Shown piece after piece: positions 8,801-15,252 of a stretch of DNA of 44,529 nt. Each line of letters starts with the position of its first letter. Position 1 is the first letter of the stretch. This DNA comes from Pirellulales bacterium (GTDB lineage: Bacteria > Planctomycetota > Planctomycetia > Pirellulales > DATAWG01). Under the pieces are notes generated by a model that ran no database searches, was not told the DNA's origin, and was given only the letters and a program-made list of their open reading frames with translations. The translations under genes were made by a program, and so were the position numbers. Where the stretch lies: NCBI GenBank assembly GCA_035939775.1, contig DASZFO010000180.1, positions 1-44,529 of the forward strand, written 5' to 3'.

Positions 8801-8834
8801 TAGAACCCTGCTCAATTCCTGTCCGCGGGATTAA
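5802..8834 (+). CDS. Tyrosine recombinase fused to HerA/DUF87-type ATPase, with second core-binding domain
   Basis: A 1010-aa fusion in one uninterrupted frame. Residues about 44-130 are a SAM-like core-binding domain. Residues about 165-370 are a tyrosine-recombinase catalytic domain with all expected residues: R211 (GPRIGTCMGLRW), a Lys in NKSK (about 248-250), H318 and R321 (FHSVR), H342 (FLGH) and Y352 (NHY). A Pro/Thr-rich linker (about 455-495) leads to an ATPase of about 500-765 residues resembling HerA/DUF87 or VirB4-like motors. It shows Walker A AKRGVGKT (531-538), Walker B LHLFLDEAQ (645-652), basic GRRRG (679-683) and a sensor-like IISQRPA. After another linker, residues 915-1010 repeat the core-binding domain without a catalytic part. 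The ATG follows a GGAAAGGG box. A DNA-strand-exchange enzyme coupled to a DNA-translocating motor is the natural inference; this architecture is not one I know. Confidence 0.8.
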   Translation: MIALNSAAFSAAEPCDRQPPAEESAPCSPIAPARDARGLSPSMPLSEFFDVYFTPVFLAGGRKADGTIREYEQTLKFWRLLTDDPPLNEIDTLVLTKFFDSFRQRTGKSGRGKLASNTVRKHAIALQAVLDRAGPFRRDSRNSRNAELLERVPLVEKPGIQIKEINDCMTLAEIGQFLDGCDLAKSPRGLNISPCDFWRAMVTVIYNCGPRIGTCMGLRWSWLEKDEHAQWFAIPSIADSCIGTSANKSKRHFKMYVNRHASAALQIVRGCWEGRSPRIDPDFVFPWLGTPKALQVMRRRILAGLDIVPARQEILGFHSVRKAAATAISQINPAATAAFLGHRTRDIALNHYVDKSVLLDAIEKLPQPASAFDRHPQRLLLSERGTAVLWKWERLIDTNDRRRAENPAVSDQEILDAYHWRYPHLPTATLEQLRNARRPSARLRSGMPAASQCDGLTGGSEPTVPETPATVEASPPRPSSEPTTSTASPTTVLLDRHWPQSPIEIIGPQLRIADGLSLPPEAVTQTFAILAKRGVGKTHTATVLAEEMLKLGQQIIVYDPTGAWHGLKKSADGKGPGLPAVVFGGEHADVEIHDPDYSGALIASTIIDQRISAVLDCSLLRGNDRSTFLADFFETVYHGNRSPLHLFLDEAQTIVPQRPKGGAEGTRLSVAVEDCFLQGRRRGIGATIISQRPALVSKAVTTQCEVLIAMRMVGALDRRAIQEWIAVHAEDSQRARAMIASLPSLGIGEGWVWSPGWQDLFHRVKFRLRETLDTSATPTPEMTMLERKPSAPADLAAIAEQLRQAATQKAAGREHSAPNTRKTPPAPVGNGLHAVPGTARHHRRGRPTSPRPAIGDRLPAAPQLDPPSSPPASLQARSIFSRIASAARSAMASIVGRGDASRKPAEGGERRWRDCRITELFEAWFRPLLLRGRTHASEIESFAEAVALWTELGDDLPIRKIDERSIEKYRRGLLTATHRIGLFAGEGLPAEARSHHLLCIRTLLNSCPRD

Positions 8835-9040
8835 TATGGACACGTGAACACTATGAATCACAACGCGACTTTTCATCCAGAAATCCGACCGCGACCCTCC
8901 GGCCGCCGGGCATGTCGCGGGTCCTTTCCGGGGCCCCCCCGTCCGCGCGCGGCTGGAAAGCTGCGTTTTTTTTGCGCGAAACACTGAGAAAATTAGTTTC
9001 TTCTTCTTCTCCCCAGCTCCTTTTTCTTCCGAGGTGACCA
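8835..9040. other. Intergenic gap with GC-rich hairpins
   Basis: No gene is seen here. GACCC (8894-8898) and GGGTC (8918-8922) could form a small stem, and a run of eight T follows at 8965-8972. The stretch just before 9041 is a pyrimidine tract and then GAGGTGACC, which can act as the ribosome binding site for the next gene. Confidence 0.3.
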
Positions 9041-9565
9041 ATGCCGAAGCGCAGTTCGAAACCCCAGAGCGCGCCGACCAGGCCACGGCCGACTAAAGCC
9101 GAATTCGCAAGCGCGCTCGGGATTTCACCGCGTCAGGTTCAGAACCATTTCGCCGCGGGCTGCCCGAGGACTTCGATCGCCGCGGCCAGGCGCTGGCGGG
9201 CGGAGAATATCCGACTTGGCGAAAAGCGTTCAGGATCCAAGAGGGGCCGCGCCGAGATCATCGCGCTTGGAATCGCGAAGCTATTTGAGGAAGTCCGCGG
9301 CAGCAAACTCGCTAATCAGATTGCGGAAGGCAATACGATCCCGCTCGCCGAGGCTGAACGGTTCTTGTCCGAAATGAATCTGCGAATCAAGTCGCGGTTG
9401 GAAGCCATCCCCGATGAACTCGAGATGGGGTTCCCTCCAGACCAGCGGATTGAGGCAAAACGCAAATTGCAGGACGCTATCCGAGCGTTGCTGCACGAAA
9501 TGGCCGACCCAAACTTCTTGAGGAAGCCGCTCCCGAAGGTCCGCAAGTCGCGTAAGAAGAAGTGA
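9041..9565 (+). CDS. HTH protein resembling phage terminase small subunit / DNA-packaging protein
   Basis: A 174-aa basic protein. Residues about 18-55 (TKAEFASALGISPRQVQNHF, then a Cys-Pro turn and RRWRAEN) read as a MerR/Nu1-like helix-turn-helix, as in small terminase subunits that recognise packaging sites. The rest is helical, charged and ends in a Lys/Arg-rich tail (KVRKSRKKK). No large terminase subunit was found in the element, so a packaging role is not confirmed by context. A plain transcription factor is equally possible. The ATG at 9041 is preceded by GAGGTGACC. Confidence 0.5.
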   Translation: MPKRSSKPQSAPTRPRPTKAEFASALGISPRQVQNHFAAGCPRTSIAAARRWRAENIRLGEKRSGSKRGRAEIIALGIAKLFEEVRGSKLANQIAEGNTIPLAEAERFLSEMNLRIKSRLEAIPDELEMGFPPDQRIEAKRKLQDAIRALLHEMADPNFLRKPLPKVRKSRKKK

Positions 9566-9623
9566 TTTTTTCGAGGATTTCAGGGCTTTTCCGAGTGAAT
9601 AGCAGTTTGTAATTTGATTGCAT

Positions 9624-9698
9624 CGGGTCGCCGCTAGCTACGGCTCAGGTCCGTCGCGTCCGCGTGGAGCATTCCCCACGTGGCGCGTCGGCCGCCCG
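9624..9698 (+). repeat. Palindromic leader C before the degenerate recombinase
   Basis: 9624-9633 pairs with 9689-9698 (9 of 10). Inside, 9655-9687 forms a long hairpin: CGTGG against CCACG continued by further GC pairs with a bulged T. A weak ACGG/CCGT hairpin precedes it. The start codon of the recombinase-like gene lies 14-24 bp downstream. The plan resembles leaders A and B, but the tetraloop and joint sequences are not shared, and GC-rich DNA forms such stems easily. Confidence 0.3.
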
Positions 9699-9721
9699 TC
9701 GAAGACTAAGGAATGCCTCTT

Positions 9722-10885
9722 ATGCCGGGCGACGGCGAAAACGATCAATTCCTCGAGGGGCGGAAGCTAGATTCCGCGCGCACAACCGGTTTTCAGGTAC
9801 CGGCGACGGAGCCGCAAGAAGCGCGCGCGCATGGCTCCGACCCGAACGATCTCGATCAACCCGCGCCAATCATCTCCTTTCCGTCGCCGGCCACAAGGTA
9901 CATCGATGCCTTGCCCGCGAGAGGTTACCGCAACGCCTTGTCCATCTTCTATGGGGCGTTCTTCAGGCCGTGGGTTCTGATCGACCGCGGAGTACCTGAA
10001 TCAGAGATCGAAGAATATGGCGAATCGGTTCGGCTTTGGGAGCGGCTCAGGTGCGAGCAGGATCTCGATCGGATCGATCGCCGCGCTATGTCGCTCTTCC
10101 GCGACCGCCTCGGACCAGAGCTCGAGCGGTGCGAGGGCGAACCGCCGGATCCCTCGCTAATCGAGAAGCACATTGACAAGATCGCGACGATCCTCGACGT
10201 GGCCGGCTACGCCGACGGACGCAAAGGTGAACGGACCGAATGGGCCAGAAAGCTCCTCAACGAAATCACGATGGTCCCGCGTCCGCCGACGGTGCCCGAA
10301 TCGGTCGTTGTCGCCCATCGCGAACACGTCCTGCTTTTTGCCGAGGCCGCGGCGACCGCCCGCGAGCCGACGGCAATCGGAATTGAGCCGGCCGCATTCT
10401 GGCGGGCACTCATTGCGGTCCTCTACAACACGGGCATTCGGATTGGCGCGGCGCTTCGCCTTGAAAAAAGTTGGATCGCCGAAGACGAGTCGGGCAAAAC
10501 GTGGATCCGAGTTCACCTCGGCCGTTGGGATGACGATCGCCGGCTTGGCGCCTTGAACCCTCCGCTCATCTATCTGAATTGTGAAGCGTGCAAAGCCACG
10601 AAAGCGCTCGACGTCGCCGTTGCCCCAGACATGGACGCGGATCTGCTCGTTCCCTGGCGGCACAGCCCATCGTTTCTGACGACGATCAGAGCGGAGATTC
10701 TCGCGCGATCGAGGATCCCCGCCGAGGCGCGTCTCGTTGGATTTAACGGTTTTCGCGCCCCGATCTTCGAGCTAATGCGGCGCGATTGTTGGATCGATCA
10801 TTATCCGATCCACGGGCAGGAGCGGCTTCGAGCCTGGACGGCCATGTGCGATGCCATTCCGCCGCTGGGCTTTGAATTCAAATAG
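9722..10885 (+). CDS. Catalytically degenerate tyrosine-recombinase-like protein
   Basis: A 387-aa relative of the recombinase-ATPase protein. Its core-binding segment (IFYGAFFRPWVLIDRG through SVRLWERL) aligns with both core-binding segments of that protein. The catalytic domain keeps the first arginine (YNTGIRIGAALRL, R240 counted from this start) and the strand of the HxxR box. That box reads GFNGFR, with Asn in place of His, and the LGH box and nucleophilic Tyr cannot be found before the protein ends. It should bind DNA but not cleave it. The ATG at 9722 is preferred to 9713 because AAGGA lies at a workable distance. An HTH/zinc-ribbon gene follows 34 bp downstream. Confidence 0.65.
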   Translation: MPGDGENDQFLEGRKLDSARTTGFQVPATEPQEARAHGSDPNDLDQPAPIISFPSPATRYIDALPARGYRNALSIFYGAFFRPWVLIDRGVPESEIEEYGESVRLWERLRCEQDLDRIDRRAMSLFRDRLGPELERCEGEPPDPSLIEKHIDKIATILDVAGYADGRKGERTEWARKLLNEITMVPRPPTVPESVVVAHREHVLLFAEAAATAREPTAIGIEPAAFWRALIAVLYNTGIRIGAALRLEKSWIAEDESGKTWIRVHLGRWDDDRRLGALNPPLIYLNCEACKATKALDVAVAPDMDADLLVPWRHSPSFLTTIRAEILARSRIPAEARLVGFNGFRAPIFELMRRDCWIDHYPIHGQERLRAWTAMCDAIPPLGFEFK

Positions 10886-10919
10886 CGGAGCTACGAGCAC
10901 TTTGAAAGGAAGCGAAGCC

Positions 10920-11267
10920 ATGCCGCAGAAAAAGCATTGTTGCCGTCCTCCCGTTCCCCGTGCCATCGCCGCGATTGCCCGCGAACTGGCAATTTCCGGC
11001 GGCTTGTCACAACGCCAGATCGTCATGCAGCTCAAGAAGCGATCCATATCGATCTCGCTCGCGACAATTCAACGGATTCTCGCCGGCACGCGTCTATGCG
11101 ACAGCCTGCCAGAGGACGCAGAATTGCCGCTCCCGCGCCCAGACGAACTGAGGGCCGGTGAAAGCTGGTGCGCTCCGCCGCAGCGCTGCCCGGATTGTGG
11201 TGCCCTGATCTTGATAGAGCCGTGCCGCACATGCCGAGTGCGACGGCTGGCGATGAGGGGGATCTGA
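10920..11267 (+). CDS. HTH plus zinc-ribbon DNA-binding protein (paralogue 2)
   Basis: A 115-aa protein with an HTH (VPRAIAAIARELAISGGLSQ then RQIVMQLK and LATIQRILAG) and a C-terminal zinc ribbon with cysteines at 90, 93, 102 and 105 (RCPDCGALILIEPCRTCR). It shares the terminal PCRTCR and domain order with the 4862-5335 protein. It starts 34 bp after the degenerate recombinase, with GAAAGGAAG upstream, and its stop codon overlaps the next ATG (TGATG). The three genes 9722-12142 therefore look like one operon. It is a probable DNA-binding partner or regulator; the exact family is not recognised. Confidence 0.65.
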   Translation: MPQKKHCCRPPVPRAIAAIARELAISGGLSQRQIVMQLKKRSISISLATIQRILAGTRLCDSLPEDAELPLPRPDELRAGESWCAPPQRCPDCGALILIEPCRTCRVRRLAMRGI

Positions 11268-12142
11268 TGGCGTTGCCCCGTCGCAAATCCGCTACGGCAA
11301 AGACGCACAAGGCGCCGCAACCCGCGCCGCCCGCTTTCGAACTATCAGCGGCGTCCGAAATGCTCGAGCAATTGACGGAGACGTTTCGCGATCTGCGCCT
11401 CTGGGCGCGCGAGACGATCAAGCCCAAGGATCCCGAATTCCCTTTGGACGATCGACCGGAGCCGATCATCTGGCCCGACGGGCATTCTCCGCTTGGTATG
11501 CCGCTTTCCGCCCTCACTTTGACTGAACAAGGCCAGACCTTCTATGGCCTGTTCTTTTCCTCCTTCGAAGATTGGGATTCGATCCAGGCCGCGATCGAGA
11601 GCAACGCCAAAATGATTCGCCGTGCGGCCCTGGCCGGCAGCGGGCCGATGCGCATCGGTGCAATCTCCGAGCGATCGGCGCACGAGGTGGCGTTGCGATT
11701 GCTTGATCCCTTCGACCGTTTGCGCAGCGCACAGAATCATCCGAATGCCCGCAAGATCGCGTGTGCCGAAACGCTGAAGCCTGGCATGTTGCCGGATGCG
11801 CTGATCGGCCTGGTTCACAAGAACATTTGGCCGGAGGCATACGCCCTTCCCGAACGAATTGCAGAGGAGCGCGAGCGATGGCTCGATCAGGATCCCGGGG
11901 CCCACCCGAAAGCAAAAAGACGTGGTGGGCGGAAAACTGACGCGCTTATGCTCACGTTGATCGAGGAAAATCCGGACGCGGCGGGCTGGTCGCAGCGCGA
12001 CTGGAGGAAGGGGATTTGGGATAGATTTCAGGTTTCCCGTGCATTGTCGACCATTGGCGATACAAAGGTTTGGAAAGAGCAGGAGCTGCTCAGATTCGAT
12101 TTGCAGGCCCAACGGGCTCAGGACCGCCGACGTCGCTCATAG
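11267..12142 (+). CDS. Hypothetical protein of the element (291 aa)
   Basis: The start overlaps the previous stop codon, indicating translational coupling with the HTH/zinc-ribbon gene. The N-terminus is basic and Ala/Pro-rich. A helical middle follows with an aromatic stretch (LTEQGQTFYGLFFSSFEDWD). The C-terminal part (GWSQRDWRKGIWDRFQVSRALSTIG) resembles a winged-helix or HTH segment preceded by a basic linker (KAKRRGGRKTD). That build would suit a DNA-binding adaptor, but no family is recognised. The gene ends just before a strong terminator. Confidence 0.55.
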   Translation: MALPRRKSATAKTHKAPQPAPPAFELSAASEMLEQLTETFRDLRLWARETIKPKDPEFPLDDRPEPIIWPDGHSPLGMPLSALTLTEQGQTFYGLFFSSFEDWDSIQAAIESNAKMIRRAALAGSGPMRIGAISERSAHEVALRLLDPFDRLRSAQNHPNARKIACAETLKPGMLPDALIGLVHKNIWPEAYALPERIAEERERWLDQDPGAHPKAKRRGGRKTDALMLTLIEENPDAAGWSQRDWRKGIWDRFQVSRALSTIGDTKVWKEQELLRFDLQAQRAQDRRRRS

Positions 12143-12156
12143 TTTGATCTTCAAAT

Positions 12157-12192
12157 AAGCGGCGATTTTCGTCGAGAATCGCCGCTTTTTTT
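12157..12192 (+). terminator. Rho-independent terminator
   Basis: AAGCGGCGATT (12157-12167) pairs perfectly with AATCGCCGCTT (12177-12187) around a 9-nt loop and runs straight into a T tract. It lies 14 bp after the stop of the 11267-12142 gene and would close the recombinase-like/zinc-ribbon operon. Confidence 0.75.
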
Positions 12193-12258
12193 GCGCGCCC
12201 GGTCGCGCGCCCGGTTGTGTCTACCGGTCGGGCGCGCGGCTTTATAGAGGATGAATTT

Positions 12259-12453
12259 GTGGCAAACCCGAAAGATGATGAGCAGCTCGACCAAAGCCCG
12301 GCCACGCTGGTCGCGATCGCCCGCGCCGCCCATATCGCCGGCGACCAGGACCTCGAGCGCGCCGCAAGAAGGCAGCTCGATCAGCGGTTCGCGATCAAAA
12401 TCCAATTCGGCATATCGCTCGATCGGTCGCGATTAAGGGGGCCTTTGGCGTGA
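12259..12453 (+). CDS. Small hypothetical protein
   Basis: A 64-aa helical protein (VAIARAAHIAGDQDLERAARRQ) starting at a GTG with AGAGGATG just upstream. Its stop overlaps the GTG of the next gene, which supports it being translated. No motif beyond amphipathic helices is visible. Low complexity and short length keep the confidence moderate. Confidence 0.5.
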   Translation: MANPKDDEQLDQSPATLVAIARAAHIAGDQDLERAARRQLDQRFAIKIQFGISLDRSRLRGPLA

Positions 12454-12728
12454 AGCTCGACGCCAGCGATATTACCGACTTGAAACCGCTAATCGAGACG
12501 GTCGCCCGAGCGGCGGTTGACGAGATTCGCCGCGATGAGGCTGCGCTCGATTCGCGACGCCTGGCCTACCCGGAGGCCGAGGCCGCGGCGATCCTGGGCG
12601 TGCGGAAGCACGTGCTGGGGGCGGCCAGGCGAGCTGGACTGCTCCAGGCTTCCCGGCTGGGAAAGCAGACGCTTTACTCGCGCGACGAGCTGCTCCGATT
12701 CCTCCGCGATGGAGGCGTCGACCGGTGA
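12450..12728 (+). CDS. Excisionase-like helix-turn-helix protein
   Basis: A 92-aa protein whose residues about 38-88 (AYPEAEAAAILGVRKHVLGA, then ARRAGLLQASRLGKQTLYSR and DELLRFL) fit the MerR/excisionase-type HTH_17 domain. A helix-turn-helix is followed by a small wing with a basic turn, and a final helix that positions the motif. Such proteins bind att-site arms and direct excision, or regulate transcription. The start GTG overlaps the preceding stop. In an element with arm-like att sites, a recombination directionality role is a reasonable inference, although the gene lies about 7 kb from the integrase. Confidence 0.6.
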   Translation: MKLDASDITDLKPLIETVARAAVDEIRRDEAALDSRRLAYPEAEAAAILGVRKHVLGAARRAGLLQASRLGKQTLYSRDELLRFLRDGGVDR

Positions 12729-12886
12729 TGCTCGATCATTGCCAACGACTACTTAGGCGAGAGGATCCACCCGCGCCGCTATAGGGCAAGCGCGCGTTTC
12801 ACAAAGGAGATGGACCGCCGCGGCGTGGAGGCAACCTCGCGGCCAAACAACAGAGAGGAGGAATTGAAATCGCCGAGGGGCCGGGA

Positions 12887-12918
12887 TTTGCCCCTTTGCC
12901 CCTTTGCCCCTTTGCCCC
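12887..12918 (+). repeat. Octanucleotide tandem repeat (TTTGCCCC x 4)
   Basis: Four perfect copies of TTTGCCCC lie between a strong ribosome-binding site with a TTG (GGAGGA at 12857-12862, TTG at 12864) and the ATG at 12922. Eight is not a multiple of three. In the present state the TTG frame is out of register with the downstream gene; five or two copies would put it in register. Confidence 0.8.
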
Positions 12919-12921
12919 TTT

Positions 12922-14157
12922 ATGGCCGCCAAATCATCCACGCAGGAGCAAATTGCCGTTCGCCGTGTCTTGCGGCCCGGCGCGCTCGAGGTGCCACGCG
13001 GCATTTTCGTCAGCGAGAGCATAACCTGGCAGCCGCGGTGGCTGTGGATCGCGCTTTGGAATCTCGCCGGACGTCGAGCGGGGACTGTCACGACCAGCAA
13101 GATCGAACTGGCCGGCTTGCTCAAACGCAACGAGTTGCGATCGATCGACCATTACATCGAACACTTGGAAGCCGCCGGGGTGATCGAATCCCGCAACGAA
13201 CCGCACGGGCTACTTTGCCTGTACGTGCATGACCCCGACCTTGCCGACCCTTTGTATGCGAGCCGTGGCCGTTCAAGTGGCCGGTTGCTGTTCGACAAAT
13301 TCTTCTCACCGGACGACGCGCCCATGCTGGTAGAACTCCCCGCGCCGATTCTCGCGGCCAGCACAACTCGCATCGAAGATGGCGCGGCGTTTTCACCGGG
13401 AAAAACGCCGCGGGTGGCAACAACCATTACCGGGGAAAACGCCGTGCCATTGACTCCGCCACCAGCGCTAGAATCGACGGTCGACGAAACTCCCAAACGG
13501 GTTGCGCCAAAATATGGCCATCCGGCCACGGCGAATCTCCCGGTAAAAACGCCGGCACGGAATTCGCTTTTTGGAGGAGGAGGAGGTTTGAAATTCAAGA
13601 TACCTCCTCCTCCGTCACCGAGCGGGCTGACGCCGAAATTGCTGGAAGCGAAGCTCCAATCGATCGGACTGGCGCTAGCAAAAATGGCCGTTAGTTCGGC
13701 GATCGACGCGGGGTTGAGCCTGTCGGAAATCGCGTGGGCCATCGCCTTTTGGGACGCCAACAGGCCGGCATGGGAAGTGGGCGTCCTGTATCATCGCTTC
13801 GTCGAGGTCAGAAACCCACGACTCCGAGTCGATGAGGGCTGGCCAAGGCCCTCGACCGCATGGACGAAGGCACACACCCGCCAGACCGACGCCACAATTG
13901 GCCGCCGCGCGGAGCATGAGCGCGATCGGAAGCGCGCCGAATCGGAGCGCGAGATCGCGGCGGACCTTGAGCGCCGGCTCGGTCCGATGCTTGACGGGCT
14001 CAGTCCGGACCGGCTCAACGAGCTGGCAGCCGAGCGGCTCGCCGGCCAACCGATTCTCGAGAGACAATTTCGGCGCCACGGCGTGCGATCCGCACTTGTT
14101 CGTGAGCGACTTCTCGCCGCACTCGCCGATCGGGAGGTGACCGCCGATGCGACGTAG
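12922..14157 (+). CDS. Winged-helix protein, possible replication/primosome-like protein
   Basis: A 411-aa protein. Residues about 12-110 (VLRPGALEVPRGIFVSESIT through LLKRNELRSIDHYIEHLEAA) read as a winged-helix domain similar in style to phage replication-initiator or helicase-loader N-termini. A Pro/Thr-rich, poorly conserved linker containing GGGGG follows. The last 170 residues are helical and strongly basic/acidic (RRAEHERDRKRAESEREIAA). The ATG at 12922 lacks a clear ribosome-binding site. A strong one lies 60 bp upstream at a TTG in a different frame, separated by an 8-bp repeat array. It may be expressed in a phase-variable way. The function is not certain. Confidence 0.55.
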   Translation: MAAKSSTQEQIAVRRVLRPGALEVPRGIFVSESITWQPRWLWIALWNLAGRRAGTVTTSKIELAGLLKRNELRSIDHYIEHLEAAGVIESRNEPHGLLCLYVHDPDLADPLYASRGRSSGRLLFDKFFSPDDAPMLVELPAPILAASTTRIEDGAAFSPGKTPRVATTITGENAVPLTPPPALESTVDETPKRVAPKYGHPATANLPVKTPARNSLFGGGGGLKFKIPPPPSPSGLTPKLLEAKLQSIGLALAKMAVSSAIDAGLSLSEIAWAIAFWDANRPAWEVGVLYHRFVEVRNPRLRVDEGWPRPSTAWTKAHTRQTDATIGRRAEHERDRKRAESEREIAADLERRLGPMLDGLSPDRLNELAAERLAGQPILERQFRRHGVRSALVRERLLAALADREVTADAT

Positions 14158-14162
14158 CTGCA

Positions 14163-14261
14163 ATGATCTTGACTCCGCGACCGGCCTTCGTAGCAATGTC
14201 CGACGTGGAAGACAATCTCGAGGACGATGAGGAAGACGATCTCGACGGCTTCCTTGTCTGA
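14163..14261 (+). CDS. Possible acidic microprotein
   Basis: A 32-codon frame (ATG 14163, or 21 codons from ATG 14196) ends in an acidic run, MSDVEDNLEDDEEDDLDGFLV if the shorter start is used with its last residue included. It fills the gap between the winged-helix and S49 genes in the same direction. No ribosome-binding site is evident and it may be chance. Confidence 0.25.
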   Translation: MILTPRPAFVAMSDVEDNLEDDEEDDLDGFLV

Positions 14262-14272
14262 AAGGTGAGCGC

Positions 14273-15181
14273 ATGATCGCAATGAGCAACGACGTTGAAC
14301 TGCCGGCGGCTTTGTTGGCCGCGGCGGAAGCCTTTTCGTTCAGCGAGGCAAACCTGATCGCGGCGCCGCGGATCGAGCAGTACTTCGGCCCGTGGGCCGT
14401 CGAAGAAATCCAGTTTCAGGCGGCCGTCAACGTGCTCAAGCGGATCGATATTCGCGCCCACGTCGCAGATTCGCTGGCCTCGAGCACGAACCGACAACCG
14501 CCCCGCGCCGCTCGCCGAACCTACAGCATGGCCGGATCGACCGCAATCGTCCCACTCAGCGGCGCGCTGATGAAGGCCGAGTCGAGCTTGAACCTTTCGA
14601 CGTCGACCGTGTTCGCCCGCCGGCAGGTCCGCCAGGCGGCCGCGGACGAAGGCGTAGCGGGGATTCTGCTCGTGATCGATTCGGCCGGCGGTACCACCGC
14701 CGGCACAAGCGACCTGGCTGCCGATGTAGCGCGGGCCGCCAAGAGCAAACCGGTTTTGGCCTACTGCGAAGATCTATGTGCAGCGGCCGCGTATTGGATC
14801 GCCAGCCAGGCCACGAAGGTTTTCGCCAACGCGACTGCGATCGTGGGCAGCATCGGGAGCTTCATGGTGATCGAAGATTCGAGCCAACGCGCTGAGAATG
14901 AAGGCGTGAAGGTCCACGTCATCCGGGCCGGAAAGTTCAAAGGGGCCGGCTGTCCGGGGACTCCGATCGATGAGGAGTTTCTAGAAAACTGGCAGTCGAT
15001 CATCGACAACCTCAACGAGCATTTCCTGCGTGCCGTGGCCGCGGGCCGTGGGCTGTCGCCCGAGGCGGTCCGCGAGCTGGCCGACGGCCGCGCCCATCTC
15101 GCGGCGACCGCTCAAGCGAAGCGGCTGATCGACGGCGTGAAAACGATCGATGAAGTGCTGGCCATGTTCCCCAAAAAATAG
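14273..15181 (+). CDS. S49 (SppA/phage capsid protease-like) family protein lacking the expected serine
   Basis: A 302-aa S49 peptidase homologue. Recognisable parts are ILLVIDSAGGTTAG (residues 131-144), KPVLAYCEDLCAAAAYWIAS (159-178), TAIVGSIGSFMVI (188-200) and RAGKFKGAG (218-226). S49 enzymes of phages cut scaffold and capsid precursors; SppA degrades signal peptides. In the family the nucleophile lies in (A)S-x-x-Y-W. Here that position (about residue 171) is Ala in CAAAAYW. The basic Lys region is kept. Activity is therefore doubtful. No signal peptide is visible, which fits the phage type. The start follows AAAGGTGAG. Confidence 0.75.
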   Translation: MIAMSNDVELPAALLAAAEAFSFSEANLIAAPRIEQYFGPWAVEEIQFQAAVNVLKRIDIRAHVADSLASSTNRQPPRAARRTYSMAGSTAIVPLSGALMKAESSLNLSTSTVFARRQVRQAAADEGVAGILLVIDSAGGTTAGTSDLAADVARAAKSKPVLAYCEDLCAAAAYWIASQATKVFANATAIVGSIGSFMVIEDSSQRAENEGVKVHVIRAGKFKGAGCPGTPIDEEFLENWQSIIDNLNEHFLRAVAAGRGLSPEAVRELADGRAHLAATAQAKRLIDGVKTIDEVLAMFPKK

Positions 15182-15252
15182 GCCACCGAATGGCGGCAAA
15201 CACCAAATCACAGTTTCCAGTTTTCCACCCAAAGCCAGAGGAGAGAGTGATC

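Noticed and set aside
12887-12918. CRISPR-like array
   Set aside because: Only four contiguous 8-bp units without spacers, so it is a simple tandem repeat.
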